From: an uncultured Collinsella sp.
Lineage (GTDB): Bacteria; Actinomycetota; Coriobacteriia; Coriobacteriales; Coriobacteriaceae
Assembly: GCA_902494585.1 (NCBI GenBank)
Contig: CABUUD010000083.1
Span: 1-8,351, forward strand
Reading direction: 5' to 3'
Length of the DNA stretch: 8,351 nucleotides
Of the stretch, positions 1 to 6,609 are shown piece by piece (position 1 is the first letter of the stretch; each line of letters opens with the position of its first letter). Made by a program: the position numbers and the translations under genes. Under the pieces are notes generated by a model. That model saw only the letters and a program-made list of their open reading frames with translations, was not told where the DNA came from and ran no database searches.

Positions 1-791
1 AGGCGGGCGAGATCGAGCTCACCCGCGCCGAGATGCGTCGCCTGACCCGAATCGAGAACGTGGGTCTCGAGGCCAAGCAGGCGCTCATCAGCGCCAACCT
101 GCGCCTGGTCGTCTCCATCGCCAAGCGCTATGTCGGTCGCGGCATGCTGTTCCTGGACCTGATCCAGGAGGGCAACCTCGGCCTGATTCGCGCCGTCGAG
201 AAGTTCGACTACCAGAAGGGCTTTAAGTTCTCTACGTACGCCACGTGGTGGATCCGTCAGGCCATCACGCGTGCTATCGCCGACCAGGCCCGTACCATCC
301 GTATTCCCGTGCATATGGTCGAGACCATCAACAAACTCGTCCGCGTGCAGCGCCAGCTTCTCCAGGACCTGGGTCGCGACCCGACCCCCGAGGAGATCGG
401 TGCCGAGATGGACATGAGCGCCGACCGCGTCCGCGAGATCCAGAAGATCTCGCAGGAGCCCGTGTCGCTCGAGACCCCTATCGGCGAGGAAGAGGATTCC
501 CAGCTGGGTGACTTCATCGAGGACTCCCAGGCTATCGTTCCGCCCGATGCCGCCAGCTTCTCCATGCTGCAGGAGCAGCTCACCCAGGTGCTCGACTCGC
601 TTGCCGATCGTGAGCGCAAGGTTATCGAGCTGCGCTTTGGCCTTGTCGACGGACATCCTCGCACGCTCGAGGAAGTCGGCCGCGAGTTTGGCGTCACGCG
701 TGAGCGCATCCGCCAGATTGAGTCCAAGACCCTGGCCAAGCTCCGTCATCCCAGCCGCAGCAGCAAGCTCAAAGACTATATCGAAAGCTAG
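1..791 (+). CDS. sigA: RNA polymerase primary sigma factor (RpoD/SigA), 3' part
   Basis: Housekeeping sigma-70 factor that directs RNA polymerase core to -10/-35 promoters. The frame is open from base 3 to the TAG at 789-791, giving 262 codons; the gene enters from the left, so the ATG at 33 is an internal methionine, not the start. Region 2 lies at about bases 90-340, with the LIQEGNLGLIRAVEKFDY stretch and the region 2.3/2.4 signature YATWWIRQAITRAIADQ used for -10 melting and recognition. Region 3 follows (DLGRDPTPEEIG; SLETPIGEEEDSQLGDFI). Region 4 covers about 594-782, with the helix-turn-helix TLEEVGREFGVTRERIRQIE contacting the -35 box and the usual ending LRHPSRSSKLKDYIE. Strong match to RpoD group 1 proteins; the missing part would hold region 1.1 and most of region 1.2. 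Nothing looks damaged. A terminator follows closely, so sigA probably ends its own transcript. Confidence 0.97.
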   Translation, partial: AGEIELTRAEMRRLTRIENVGLEAKQALISANLRLVVSIAKRYVGRGMLFLDLIQEGNLGLIRAVEKFDYQKGFKFSTYATWWIRQAITRAIADQARTIRIPVHMVETINKLVRVQRQLLQDLGRDPTPEEIGAEMDMSADRVREIQKISQEPVSLETPIGEEEDSQLGDFIEDSQAIVPPDAASFSMLQEQLTQVLDSLADRERKVIELRFGLVDGHPRTLEEVGREFGVTRERIRQIESKTLAKLRHPSRSSKLKDYIES

Positions 792-800
792 TCAAGCAAG

Positions 801-835
801 AAGCGCCCTCAAGTACATCCGCTTGAGGGCGCTTT
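801..835 (+). terminator. Rho-independent terminator after sigA
   Basis: A perfect 13-bp stem pairs 801-813 (AAGCGCCCTCAAG) with 822-834 (CTTGAGGGCGCTT) around the 8-nt loop TACATCCG. It is followed by only a short T-run before CATGT. It begins 10 bases after the sigA stop and very probably ends that transcript; the weak T tract makes its efficiency uncertain. Confidence 0.8.
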
Positions 836-839
836 CATG

Positions 840-867
840 TAGTCATTGGGGACGTCCCCAATGACTA
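840..867. repeat. Perfect 28-bp palindrome (possible REP-like element or binding site)
   Basis: The half-site TAGTCATTGGGGAC (840-853) is followed immediately by its exact reverse complement at 854-867, with GACGTC at the centre and no spacer. It sits between the sigA terminator and the tRNA-Asn promoter. There is no T-run after it, so it does not look like an intrinsic terminator. Its shape would suit a dispersed palindromic repeat, a dimeric protein site, or a cruciform or RNA hairpin. No second copy exists in this window, so calling it a repeat family is inference. Confidence 0.6.
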
Positions 868-893
868 GGTCGGAAAAATTCTCAAAAAAGTTC

Positions 894-921
894 TTGCCCT
901 GAGCTGATTCGTCCGTATAAT
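894..921 (+). promoter_or_regulatory. Sigma-70-type promoter of tRNA-Asn
   Basis: The -35 box TTGCCC (894-899) and the perfect -10 box TATAAT (916-921) are 16 bases apart. Two A-rich tracts at 874-878 and 884-889, just upstream of the -35, resemble an UP element, as expected for a strongly expressed stable RNA gene. The predicted start is near 928-930, leaving a 5' leader of roughly 22-24 bases before the tRNA. Confidence 0.8.
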
Positions 922-951
922 AAACTTCGTTGCTTGAGAGCACGCACCTAT

Positions 952-1026
952 TCCTCGGTAGCTCAATGGTAGAGCACGCGGCTGTTAACCGCGCTGTTGT
1001 AGGTTCGAGTCCTACCCGGGGAGCCA
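952..1026 (+). tRNA. tRNA-Asn (anticodon GTT)
   Basis: The full cloverleaf can be drawn. The acceptor stem TCCTCGG (952-958) pairs with CCGGGGA (1016-1022), with one T-G wobble. The D arm is GCTC/GAGC (961-964 with 972-975) around AATGGTA. The anticodon stem is CGCGG/CCGCG (977-981 with 989-993) with loop CTGTTAA, so the anticodon is GTT at 984-986, reading the Asn codons AAC and AAU. The variable loop is 5 nt (CTGTT), and the T arm GTAGG/CCTAC encloses TTCGAGT. The discriminator base is G1023 and CCA is encoded at 1024-1026. It is a single-gene unit with its own promoter and terminator. Confidence 0.97.
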
Positions 1027-1032
1027 GGTTGT

Positions 1033-1062
1033 AAAACCCGTCGCTTATGCGGCGGGTTTTTT
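1033..1062 (+). terminator. Rho-independent terminator of tRNA-Asn
   Basis: AAAACCCGTCGC (1033-1044) pairs with GCGGCGGGTTTT (1049-1060), with one T-G wobble, around the loop TTAT. The T-run spans 1057-1062. It starts six bases after the tRNA CCA, a classic intrinsic terminator. Confidence 0.92.
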
Positions 1063-1080
1063 CTTGTCGCGATAGTCTGG

Positions 1081-1109
1081 CACGAACGTTGCCATATCAA
1101 CATTTCGTG
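1081..1109. other. Interrupted dyad in the tRNA-Asn / yloU intergenic region
   Basis: CACGAA (1081-1086) is complementary to TTCGTG (1104-1109), and the inner GTTG (1088-1091) to CAAC (1098-1101). Together they form a 10-bp stem with a small internal bulge and the loop CCATAT. No T-run follows, so it is not a terminator. It could be an operator or chance; low certainty. Confidence 0.3.
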
Positions 1110-1158
1110 TCGAGGATGTAATCCCGCGACCCACCACCTCAACATGGCGCGCTCGTTG

Positions 1159-1164
1159 TAGAAT
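1159..1164 (+). promoter_or_regulatory. Candidate -10 box upstream of yloU
   Basis: TAGAAT matches five of six bases of the sigma-70 -10 consensus and lies about 57 bases before the GTG start of the yloU-like gene. No good -35 hexamer is found at 16-18 bases upstream. Because the tRNA terminator isolates this gene from upstream transcription, a promoter is expected somewhere in 1063-1208; this is the best -10 seen there. Confidence 0.4.
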
Positions 1165-1208
1165 ATTGCAATGATTGCTCCCACGAGATGGTGCCGCGAG
1201 CACCAGAT

Positions 1209-1214
1209 AAGGAG
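1209..1214 (+). promoter_or_regulatory. Ribosome binding site fixing the yloU start
   Basis: AAGGAG lies six bases before the GTG at 1221. The in-frame ATG at 1188 has no such site and would place this Shine-Dalgarno sequence inside the coding region, so GTG 1221 is chosen. Confidence 0.85.
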
Positions 1215-1220
1215 ATTCTT

Positions 1221-1577
1221 GTGTCTGAGACCATTAACGGCAGCCTGAGCGTCTCGAACGACGTTATTGCCGATATTGCCGGTTATGCCGCGATGACGTG
1301 CTATGGCGTCGTCGGTATGGCCGAGCAGCTCCAGGGCGCCGAGAGCGTGCGCTTGCTTGCCGGTCAGCGCCTTCGCAAGGGCGTGCTTGTCTCCGCCGAC
1401 GAGAACGGCCTTACGGTCGATCTTCACGTCGTGCTCGAGAACGGCGTCAACATGAAGTCCGTTTGCCACAATCTTTCGAGCTCCGTTGCCTTCACCCTGC
1501 AGGAGATCGCCCAGATCGATCCTGCCAGCCTTAAGATCGGCATCCACATCGACGCGCTCAAGAGCCGTCTGAACTAG
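1221..1577 (+). CDS. yloU: Asp23/Gls24 (YloU) family protein
   Basis: A 118-residue member of the Asp23/YloU family (alkaline shock protein family), small cytoplasmic or membrane-associated proteins of poorly defined function linked in Gram-positives to envelope stress. Family features are the early segment NDVIADIAGYAAMTCYGVVGM (about residues 13-33) and the beta segment GLTVDLHVVLENGVN (63-77), followed by the helix with SSSVAFTLQEIAQID and the end strand LKIGIHIDALK. The whole protein is one domain with no signal peptide or membrane segment. GTG at 1221 is chosen as the start because AAGGAG sits at ideal spacing. It precedes fakA by 27 bases, the same yloU-yloV pairing known from Bacillus, which supports the assignment and suggests co-transcription. 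The family is secure; the exact role is unknown. Confidence 0.9.
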   Translation: MSETINGSLSVSNDVIADIAGYAAMTCYGVVGMAEQLQGAESVRLLAGQRLRKGVLVSADENGLTVDLHVVLENGVNMKSVCHNLSSSVAFTLQEIAQIDPASLKIGIHIDALKSRLN

Positions 1578-1604
1578 CATCCGAAAACGGAGATTCAAAT
1601 ACCC

Positions 1605-3266
1605 ATGATTGCAAAGACCATTCGCACCTGTTTTCCGATCGCTGCGGCTGCCGTTTCCGACAAGGCCGAGGAGATCAACAAGCTCAACGTCTTCCCCGTA
1701 CCCGACGGCGACACCGGCACCAACATGTCGCTCACGCTTGCCTCGGTGACCAAGGAGCTTTCCACCCTTCCCGCCGATGCCGATATGGAGGCCATCGCCG
1801 GCGCCATCACCCACGGATCCCTGATGGGTGCCCGCGGCAACTCCGGCGTCATCACCTCGCAGATCCTGCGCGGCGTGGCCGAGGGCCTCGTCTCTGCCGA
1901 CGAGCCCATCACGTCTGCCAACATCGCTTTCGCCTTCCGTCGCGCCGTCAAGGTCGCCTTCCAGGCTGTCCGTAAGCCCATCGAGGGCACGATCCTCACG
2001 GTCCTGCGCGATGTCTCGACCAAGGCCGATGAGTGCGAGAAGAAGAAGTTCTCGGCCGAGGACGCTCTCGATGCCATCGTCGTCGAGGCCTATCAGTCCG
2101 TCGCCCGCACGCCCGACCTGCTGCCCGTTCTGAAAGAGAACGGCGTAGTCGACTCCGGCGCCTTTGGCTTTGCCATCTTCTTGGAGAACTTTGTTGCCGC
2201 CGCTCTTGGCCGCAGCACCGTAGTCGAGGATTTCTCCGCCACGTTTGATTCCGCCGGCTCTGCCCGCGACGCGGCCCTTGGTCGCGTTGAGATCGAGGCC
2301 AACGACGACTGGGAGGGCTCGGAGTTCCGCTACTGCAACGAGTTCCTCTTTAAGGCCGACGCTCCTTTTGACGAGGACGAGTGCCTTAAGTTCCTGGGTT
2401 CCATGGGCGACTGCGAGCTGCTCGTGGGTGCTTACCCCGACTACAAGATCCACGTGCACTCCAACACCCCCAACCTGGTGCTCGAGCATATGCTGCAACT
2501 TGGTCAGATCTACGAGGTCTTTATCCACAACATGGAGATGGAGGCCCACGACCGTACCGCCAAGATTCATGAGGACCAGGAGAAGGCTGCCGAGCCCGCC
2601 AAGGCGCTGGGCTTTGTCGCCGTTGCCGCTGGTTCGGGCGAGGCCGACATCCTCAAGTCCCTCGGCGTTGACGTGATCGTCTCGGGTGGCCAGACCATGA
2701 ACCCCTCGACCGCCGACCTGCTGGGCGCGGTGGACCAGGTCAACGCGACCTCGGTCGTCATCCTGCCCAATAACGGCAACATCCGTATGGCTGCCGAGGC
2801 TGCCGCTTCTGCCTGCACCGACAAGAAGGTCGCCGTCGTTCCCACCAAGACTGTCCCGCAGGCGTTCTCCGCACTGTTCGCGGTCCTGCCCGATTCCGAG
2901 CTCGAGGATGCTGTTGCCGCCATGGTCGACGCCATCAGCGAAGTTCGCGATGGCGAGGTCACCCGCGCCGTGCGTGATTCCAGCGCCTCCGACGGCTCTC
3001 CGATTCACTCCGGTGACGTCATGGGCATTATTGCCGGCTCCATCGACGTGGTCGGCTCCGACGTGAAGCAGGTCACGCTCGACTGCATCAACCGCATGCA
3101 GGAGGAAGAGGAGGGCGACGCGCTGACGATTCTTGCCGGCGAGGAGCTGTCCGATGAGGCCTTCCAGGAGATCGTCGACGCCATCGAGGAGGCTCAGCCC
3201 GACCTGGAGATCGATGCCCATCGTGGCGAGCAGCCGCTCTATCCCGTGATCTTCTCGATCGAGTAG
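1605..3266 (+). CDS. fakA: Fatty acid kinase catalytic subunit FakA (YloV, DAK2/DhaL domain)
   Basis: Cytoplasmic kinase that phosphorylates a fatty acid held by a FakB (DegV-family) partner, giving acyl-phosphate for PlsY/PlsX and phospholipid synthesis. The 553 residues are typical for FakA/YloV. The N-terminal DhaL-like nucleotide domain (about 1-200) carries NVFPVPDGDTGTNM (28-41), whose Asp34 and Asp36 should bind Mg-ATP, then GARGNSG (75-81) and NGVVDSGAFGF (179-189). The middle domain shows Cys244 in FRYCNEF and His283/His285 in KIHVHSN; I align these with the Cys and two His residues known to be essential in Staphylococcus aureus FakA. The C-terminal domain (about 335-553) includes SGGQTMNPST and LPNNGNI. 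A GGAG sits 12 bases before the ATG, slightly far. It lies between yloU and recG, as in Firmicutes. No fakB is in the window, so the partner must be elsewhere. Confidence 0.94.
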   Translation: MIAKTIRTCFPIAAAAVSDKAEEINKLNVFPVPDGDTGTNMSLTLASVTKELSTLPADADMEAIAGAITHGSLMGARGNSGVITSQILRGVAEGLVSADEPITSANIAFAFRRAVKVAFQAVRKPIEGTILTVLRDVSTKADECEKKKFSAEDALDAIVVEAYQSVARTPDLLPVLKENGVVDSGAFGFAIFLENFVAAALGRSTVVEDFSATFDSAGSARDAALGRVEIEANDDWEGSEFRYCNEFLFKADAPFDEDECLKFLGSMGDCELLVGAYPDYKIHVHSNTPNLVLEHMLQLGQIYEVFIHNMEMEAHDRTAKIHEDQEKAAEPAKALGFVAVAAGSGEADILKSLGVDVIVSGGQTMNPSTADLLGAVDQVNATSVVILPNNGNIRMAAEAAASACTDKKVAVVPTKTVPQAFSALFAVLPDSELEDAVAAMVDAISEVRDGEVTRAVRDSSASDGSPIHSGDVMGIIAGSIDVVGSDVKQVTLDCINRMQEEEEGDALTILAGEELSDEAFQEIVDAIEEAQPDLEIDAHRGEQPLYPVIFSIE

Positions 3267-3276
3267 GCATCTGCCC

Positions 3277-5454
3277 ATGTCCGAGCTGTGCTCCGTGCCG
3301 CGCGTCTCGGAGCGCTTTGCCCAGAGCAATGCGCTCGACGAGGATATCGCGCGACTCAAATATGTTTCGGGTAAACGTGAGGAGGCCCTTCGCCGTCTGG
3401 GAATTCGGACGGTGGGGGACCTCCTTCTCCATATCCCTCATCGATACCTGGACTTTACGCGCTCCTGGTCCATCGAGATGGCGCCCATCGGTACCGTGTG
3501 CACGATTGTCGCCACGGTCGATCGTATCGTCCAAAAACAGCCCCGCCCGCGTATGCAGGTGACCGAGGTCTCGCTGGTGGACGAGACGGGCGTGCTGCAG
3601 GTCGCCTTTTTCCGTCAGCCCTGGATTGCCCAGCAGTTTAAGCAGGGCGACCGCCTGGCCGTGATGGGTAAGGTCGAGTTTGCCTACGGCTTTAAGCAGA
3701 TGGCCTCTCCGCATTTCGAAAAGCTCGAGGAGGGGCGTGCCGCGGGCACCATTCTGCCGGTCCACTATGTGAGCGATGGCGTGAGCCAGGCGTGGATGCG
3801 CCGCATCGTAAGCGGCGCGCTCGAGGTCGTCGGCAATCCCTTCGATCCGATTCCCGCACGCTTGCGCGTCAAGCGCCGTCTGATGAGCAATGCCCGCGCG
3901 CTGCGCTCAATTCACTTTCCATCGAGCATGGCCGAGCGCGATATTGCGCGGCGGCGTCTTGCCTACGAGGAATGTCTCTGCTTGCAGCTCGCGCTTCGCC
4001 TGCGCAACGATGGCGGTATGGTCGACGTAGCGCCTTATACACATGCCGCGGGCGAGCACCTGGCAGCGCTCAGGGAAGCCCTGCCGTTTTCCCTGAGCGA
4101 CGAGCAGGAGGCCGCGTTCCAAGACATCCTGCACGACATGTGCGATGGCGGGCGCGTGATGAACCGCCTGCTGCTTGGCGACGTCGGTACCGGCAAGACG
4201 GCCGTCGCCGCTTGCGCGCTGGCTGTCGCGGCCGATTCGGGCACTCAGTCCTGCGTTATGGCGCCTACGGGAGTGCTGGCGCGCCAATATGCCGATAAGA
4301 CCGGCCCCTTGCTCTCGCAGGCTGGCATGTCCTGGGCGCTCCTGACGGGTGCCACGCCGGCGGCCGAGCGCGAGCGGATCCATGCGCAGTTGGAATCGGG
4401 CGAGCTCGACGTCCTCTTTGGCACTCACGCGGTCCTTTCGGATGACGTGGCGTTTAAGCATCTTTCGCTTGTCATCATCGACGAGCAGCACCGCTTTGGT
4501 GTGGGCCAGCGCAATGCCCTGCGTGCCAAAGGCCCTGGTGCGGACCTGCTCGTCATGACGGCGACGCCCATCCCGCGTACGCTGGCGCTCTCGGTCTACG
4601 GCGACCTGGACACGAGCATCATTCGCCATCGACCTGTTCCGGGGGCGGGCGTTGCGACACGCGTGCTCACCGAGTCGAGCCGCGACCTGGCCTACGGCGC
4701 CATTCGCGAGGCGCATGAAAAGGGTCAGCAGGCCTACGTGATTTGCCCGCTCGTGGAGCCGAGTGACTCGGTCGATGAGCTGGAAGACGTGCCTGGTATT
4801 GCCCGCGACGACGAGGGCCGCGTGACCGTGCCCGTGCCGCTCCACGATACGGCAACCGAGCTCGACCGACTGCGCCTGGCGTTGCCGGGACTTACCATCG
4901 AACGCCTTCACGGCCGCATGCCGGCGGGGGAGAAGGACCGCGTGATCGCTGCCTTCAAGCGTGGCGAGATCGACGTGCTCGTATCGACCACGGTGGTCGA
5001 GGTGGGCGTCGACGTGCCCAACGCCACCGTCATGGTCATCGAGAACGGTGAGCGCTTTGGCTTGGCGGCCCTGCACCAGTTGCGCGGTCGCGTGGGCCGC
5101 GGCAGCGTGTCGGGCACCTGCCTGGTCATGACGCACTCCAAGGGCAATGGCGGCGCCTCGGCGGCACAAGACCGCCTCCAGTCGCTCGAGAAGACCTCGG
5201 ACGGCTTTACGCTCGCCCAGATGGACCTGCGTCTGCGCCACGAGGGCGAGATCCTGGGTTATCGCCAGCACGGCGGCGTGACCCTGCGCTTTGTGGACCT
5301 GGACGCCGACGAGGATCTTATCGAATGGGCCCATTTGGACGCGGTCGAGCTCTTGCGGTATGCTTGCAACCTTGACTCCGTGGCGACGCGTCCCTTGCGC
5401 GATGCGGTCGCCACGCGCTATCGACATATCTTTAAGGAGGTCAGCGGAGGATGA
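3277..5454 (+). CDS. recG: ATP-dependent DNA helicase RecG
   Basis: Superfamily 2 helicase that remodels stalled replication forks and branch-migrates Holliday junctions. Its 725 residues are longer than the usual 680-700. The N-terminal wedge/OB region (about 25-165) includes VGDLLLHIPHRYLDF and a strand set around TGVLQVAFFRQPW. The helicase core shows Walker A GDVGTGKT (301-308), DEQH (402-405), MTATPIPRTLA (427-437), and in the second RecA domain LHGRM (544-548), STTVVEVGVDVPNA and QLRGRVGRG (601-609). The C-terminal SDGFTLAQMDLRLRHEGEILGYRQHG matches the RecG end, though the next segment (GVTLRFVDL) departs from the common GLPEFRLADL form. About 15-20 extra residues lie near 495-525. The ATG is 10 bases after fakA; the Shine-Dalgarno is poor (AGTAGG overlapping the fakA stop), suggesting coupling. 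The stop overlaps the rsmD start. Confidence 0.96.
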   Translation: MSELCSVPRVSERFAQSNALDEDIARLKYVSGKREEALRRLGIRTVGDLLLHIPHRYLDFTRSWSIEMAPIGTVCTIVATVDRIVQKQPRPRMQVTEVSLVDETGVLQVAFFRQPWIAQQFKQGDRLAVMGKVEFAYGFKQMASPHFEKLEEGRAAGTILPVHYVSDGVSQAWMRRIVSGALEVVGNPFDPIPARLRVKRRLMSNARALRSIHFPSSMAERDIARRRLAYEECLCLQLALRLRNDGGMVDVAPYTHAAGEHLAALREALPFSLSDEQEAAFQDILHDMCDGGRVMNRLLLGDVGTGKTAVAACALAVAADSGTQSCVMAPTGVLARQYADKTGPLLSQAGMSWALLTGATPAAERERIHAQLESGELDVLFGTHAVLSDDVAFKHLSLVIIDEQHRFGVGQRNALRAKGPGADLLVMTATPIPRTLALSVYGDLDTSIIRHRPVPGAGVATRVLTESSRDLAYGAIREAHEKGQQAYVICPLVEPSDSVDELEDVPGIARDDEGRVTVPVPLHDTATELDRLRLALPGLTIERLHGRMPAGEKDRVIAAFKRGEIDVLVSTTVVEVGVDVPNATVMVIENGERFGLAALHQLRGRVGRGSVSGTCLVMTHSKGNGGASAAQDRLQSLEKTSDGFTLAQMDLRLRHEGEILGYRQHGGVTLRFVDLDADEDLIEWAHLDAVELLRYACNLDSVATRPLRDAVATRYRHIFKEVSGG
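5434..5440 (+). promoter_or_regulatory. Strong Shine-Dalgarno for rsmD inside recG
   Basis: AAGGAGG lies ten bases before the rsmD ATG at 5451, within the last codons of recG. A second GGAGG at 5446-5450 abuts the start. With the ATGA overlap, this supports independent as well as coupled initiation of rsmD. Confidence 0.75.
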
Positions 5455-6095
5455 GAATCATCGGCGGTGAATGGCGCGGCCGCAAGATCGAAGAGCCGCG
5501 TGGGCGCGATGTCACCCGTCCCACGACCGATCGCGTGCGCGAGGCATGCGCGTCCATGGTCATGTCAGCGTTCGATTTCGATTTGGACGAGGTTCGCGTG
5601 CTGGATGCCTTTGGCGGCTCCGGTGCCCTGGGAATTGAGATGCTCTCGCGTGGCGCCCGCACGCTCACCACGTTCGAGATTGATCGCAATGCCGCCCGTC
5701 TGATCACCAAGAATATCGAGTCGCTGTGCCGCGACCGCTCGCGCTGGCGCGTCGTTACCGGTGATGTGCTGGCGAGTGCCTCGCGCGGCCGTGTGCCGGG
5801 CGGCCCCTTCGATCTGGTCCTGCTCGATCCGCCGTATGCTTTTGGCGCCGAGCCGGTCGAGGAGCTGCTGCAAAATCTTTCCCAGCAGGGGCTGCTGACG
5901 CCCGGGGCCTTTGCCCTGTTTGAGCATGCCGCATCCGATGCGGGCGCTCATCCGGCTGGTTTTGAGACCGTGCGGGAGAAGCGCTACGGCATTACCTCGG
6001 TTGACTTGCTGTGCTGGGCGGCCGAGGACGAGAACGACCATGCTGACGAGAACGAAATTGACGAGGATGCGCCTTCGGAGGACACCCATGAATGA
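5451..6095 (+). CDS. rsmD: 16S rRNA (guanine(966)-N(2))-methyltransferase RsmD
   Basis: S-adenosylmethionine-dependent enzyme that makes m2G966 in 16S rRNA during 30S assembly. The 214 residues begin with the family signature RIIGGEWRGRKI (2-13) and RPTTDRVREA (23-32). The SAM-binding motif LDAFGGSGALGIE is at 51-63, the following acidic strand end is FEIDRN (75-80), and the N-methyltransferase catalytic motif DPPY is at 126-129. The fold ends near KRYGITSVDLL (177-187). After it comes an unusual acidic tail, residues 192-214, with 13 of 23 residues Asp or Glu and no recognisable domain. The start overlaps the recG stop as ATGA, and the end overlaps coaD by 8 bases. The rsmD-coaD pairing is very common in bacteria and supports both assignments. 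Confidence 0.95.
   Translation: MRIIGGEWRGRKIEEPRGRDVTRPTTDRVREACASMVMSAFDFDLDEVRVLDAFGGSGALGIEMLSRGARTLTTFEIDRNAARLITKNIESLCRDRSRWRVVTGDVLASASRGRVPGGPFDLVLLDPPYAFGAEPVEELLQNLSQQGLLTPGAFALFEHAASDAGAHPAGFETVREKRYGITSVDLLCWAAEDENDHADENEIDEDAPSEDTHE
6077..6081 (+). promoter_or_regulatory. Ribosome binding site fixing the coaD start
   Basis: GGAGG lies six bases before the ATG at 6088, inside the end of rsmD. The longer in-frame reading from 5911 would run through rsmD and place the PGTFDP motif about 70 residues in, where CoaD proteins have it near residue 10. Confidence 0.85.
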
Positions 6096-6585
6096 CACCA
6101 TCAACCGCGTGATCGTCCCGGGCACCTTTGATCCCATCACCTTTGGCCATATCGACGTAATTCGCAGAGCCCGCCGCATCTTTCCCAGCGTGATTGTCGC
6201 CGTGGCCGAATCTCAGGGTAAAAACGGCGTGGGTACCACCTTTATGCTCGACGAGCGCGTGGCGCTGGCCCGCGAGGCCCTCGGCGATTTGGACGGGATC
6301 GAGGTACTGCCTTTCACCGGCCTGCTGGTCGACTTTGCACGTGAACAGGGGGCAGGTGCCGTTGTTAAGGGCCTGCGCGCCATGACTGATTTTGAGTATG
6401 AGCTGCAGCAGGCCGACCTCAACTATCGTCTTGATAGCGAGTTGGAGTCCATCTTCGTCATGAGTGCTCCGCAGTACGGCTACATCTCGAGTTCGGTGGT
6501 GCGCCAGATCGCTTCGCTTGGCAGCGACGTGTCGACGTTTGTGCCGCCCAACGTGGTCGAAGCGCTCAAACATCGCTTTTCGTGA
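6088..6585 (+). CDS. coaD: Phosphopantetheine adenylyltransferase (PPAT, CoaD)
   Basis: Catalyses ATP + 4'-phosphopantetheine to 3'-dephospho-CoA + diphosphate, the penultimate step of coenzyme A synthesis, in the cytoplasm. The 165 residues from the ATG at 6088 match the usual 159-165. The nucleotidyltransferase signature is PGTFDPITFGH at 11-21, with the TxGH motif at Thr18-His21. Further family motifs are VVKGLRAMTDFEYELQQADLNYRL (92-115) and YISSSVVRQIA (132-142), the latter expected to contact ATP. Lys45 aligns with the first of the paired lysines after the second strand; the usual KKP is replaced by a looser KNGVGTT, with about three extra residues. It overlaps the end of rsmD by 8 bases, with its own GGAGG. 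It appears to be the last gene of the first operon, since a hairpin and a new promoter follow. Confidence 0.96.
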   Translation: MNDTINRVIVPGTFDPITFGHIDVIRRARRIFPSVIVAVAESQGKNGVGTTFMLDERVALAREALGDLDGIEVLPFTGLLVDFAREQGAGAVVKGLRAMTDFEYELQQADLNYRLDSELESIFVMSAPQYGYISSSVVRQIASLGSDVSTFVPPNVVEALKHRFS

Positions 6586-6593
6586 CGTTTTTT
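6568..6593 (+). terminator. Weak candidate terminator overlapping the end of coaD
   Basis: AAACATCGC (6568-6576) pairs with GTGACGTTT (6582-6590) around the loop TTTTC, with one A-C mismatch and one G-T wobble. A six-base T-run covers 6588-6593. The stem overlaps the coaD stop codon. Position and T-run fit an operon end; the imperfect stem keeps confidence low. Confidence 0.4.
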
Positions 6594-6609
6594 ATTGCCT
6601 GGTGGCATG

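Noticed and set aside
33..791. ATG at 33 as the start of the sigma factor
   Set aside because: The frame is open to the left edge with sigma-like residues (AGEIELTRAE) before it, and the protein would lack part of region 1.2. It is a truncated gene.
840..867. Palindrome as a second sigA terminator
   Set aside because: No T-run follows on the + strand and there is no loop spacer; the stem at 801-834 already fits as the terminator.
1188..1220. Upstream ATG start for the Asp23-family gene
   Set aside because: No ribosome binding site before it, and it would bury the AAGGAG at 1209-1214. GTG at 1221 fits the family N-terminus better.
963..3359. 798-codon open frame on the minus strand
   Set aside because: It runs antisense through the tRNA, yloU and fakA, all secure. 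Its low-complexity Gly/Asp/Leu/Val-rich translation is the usual shadow of GC-rich codon bias, and it has no recognisable domain.
3907..5427. 506-codon open frame on the minus strand
   Set aside because: Antisense to recG, which has all helicase motifs. The translation is His/Arg/Ala-rich with no family match I recognise; shadow frame.
5911..6087. Long N-terminal extension of CoaD
   Set aside because: This part is rsmD read in another frame. CoaD starts at 6088 with GGAGG at proper spacing and normal length.
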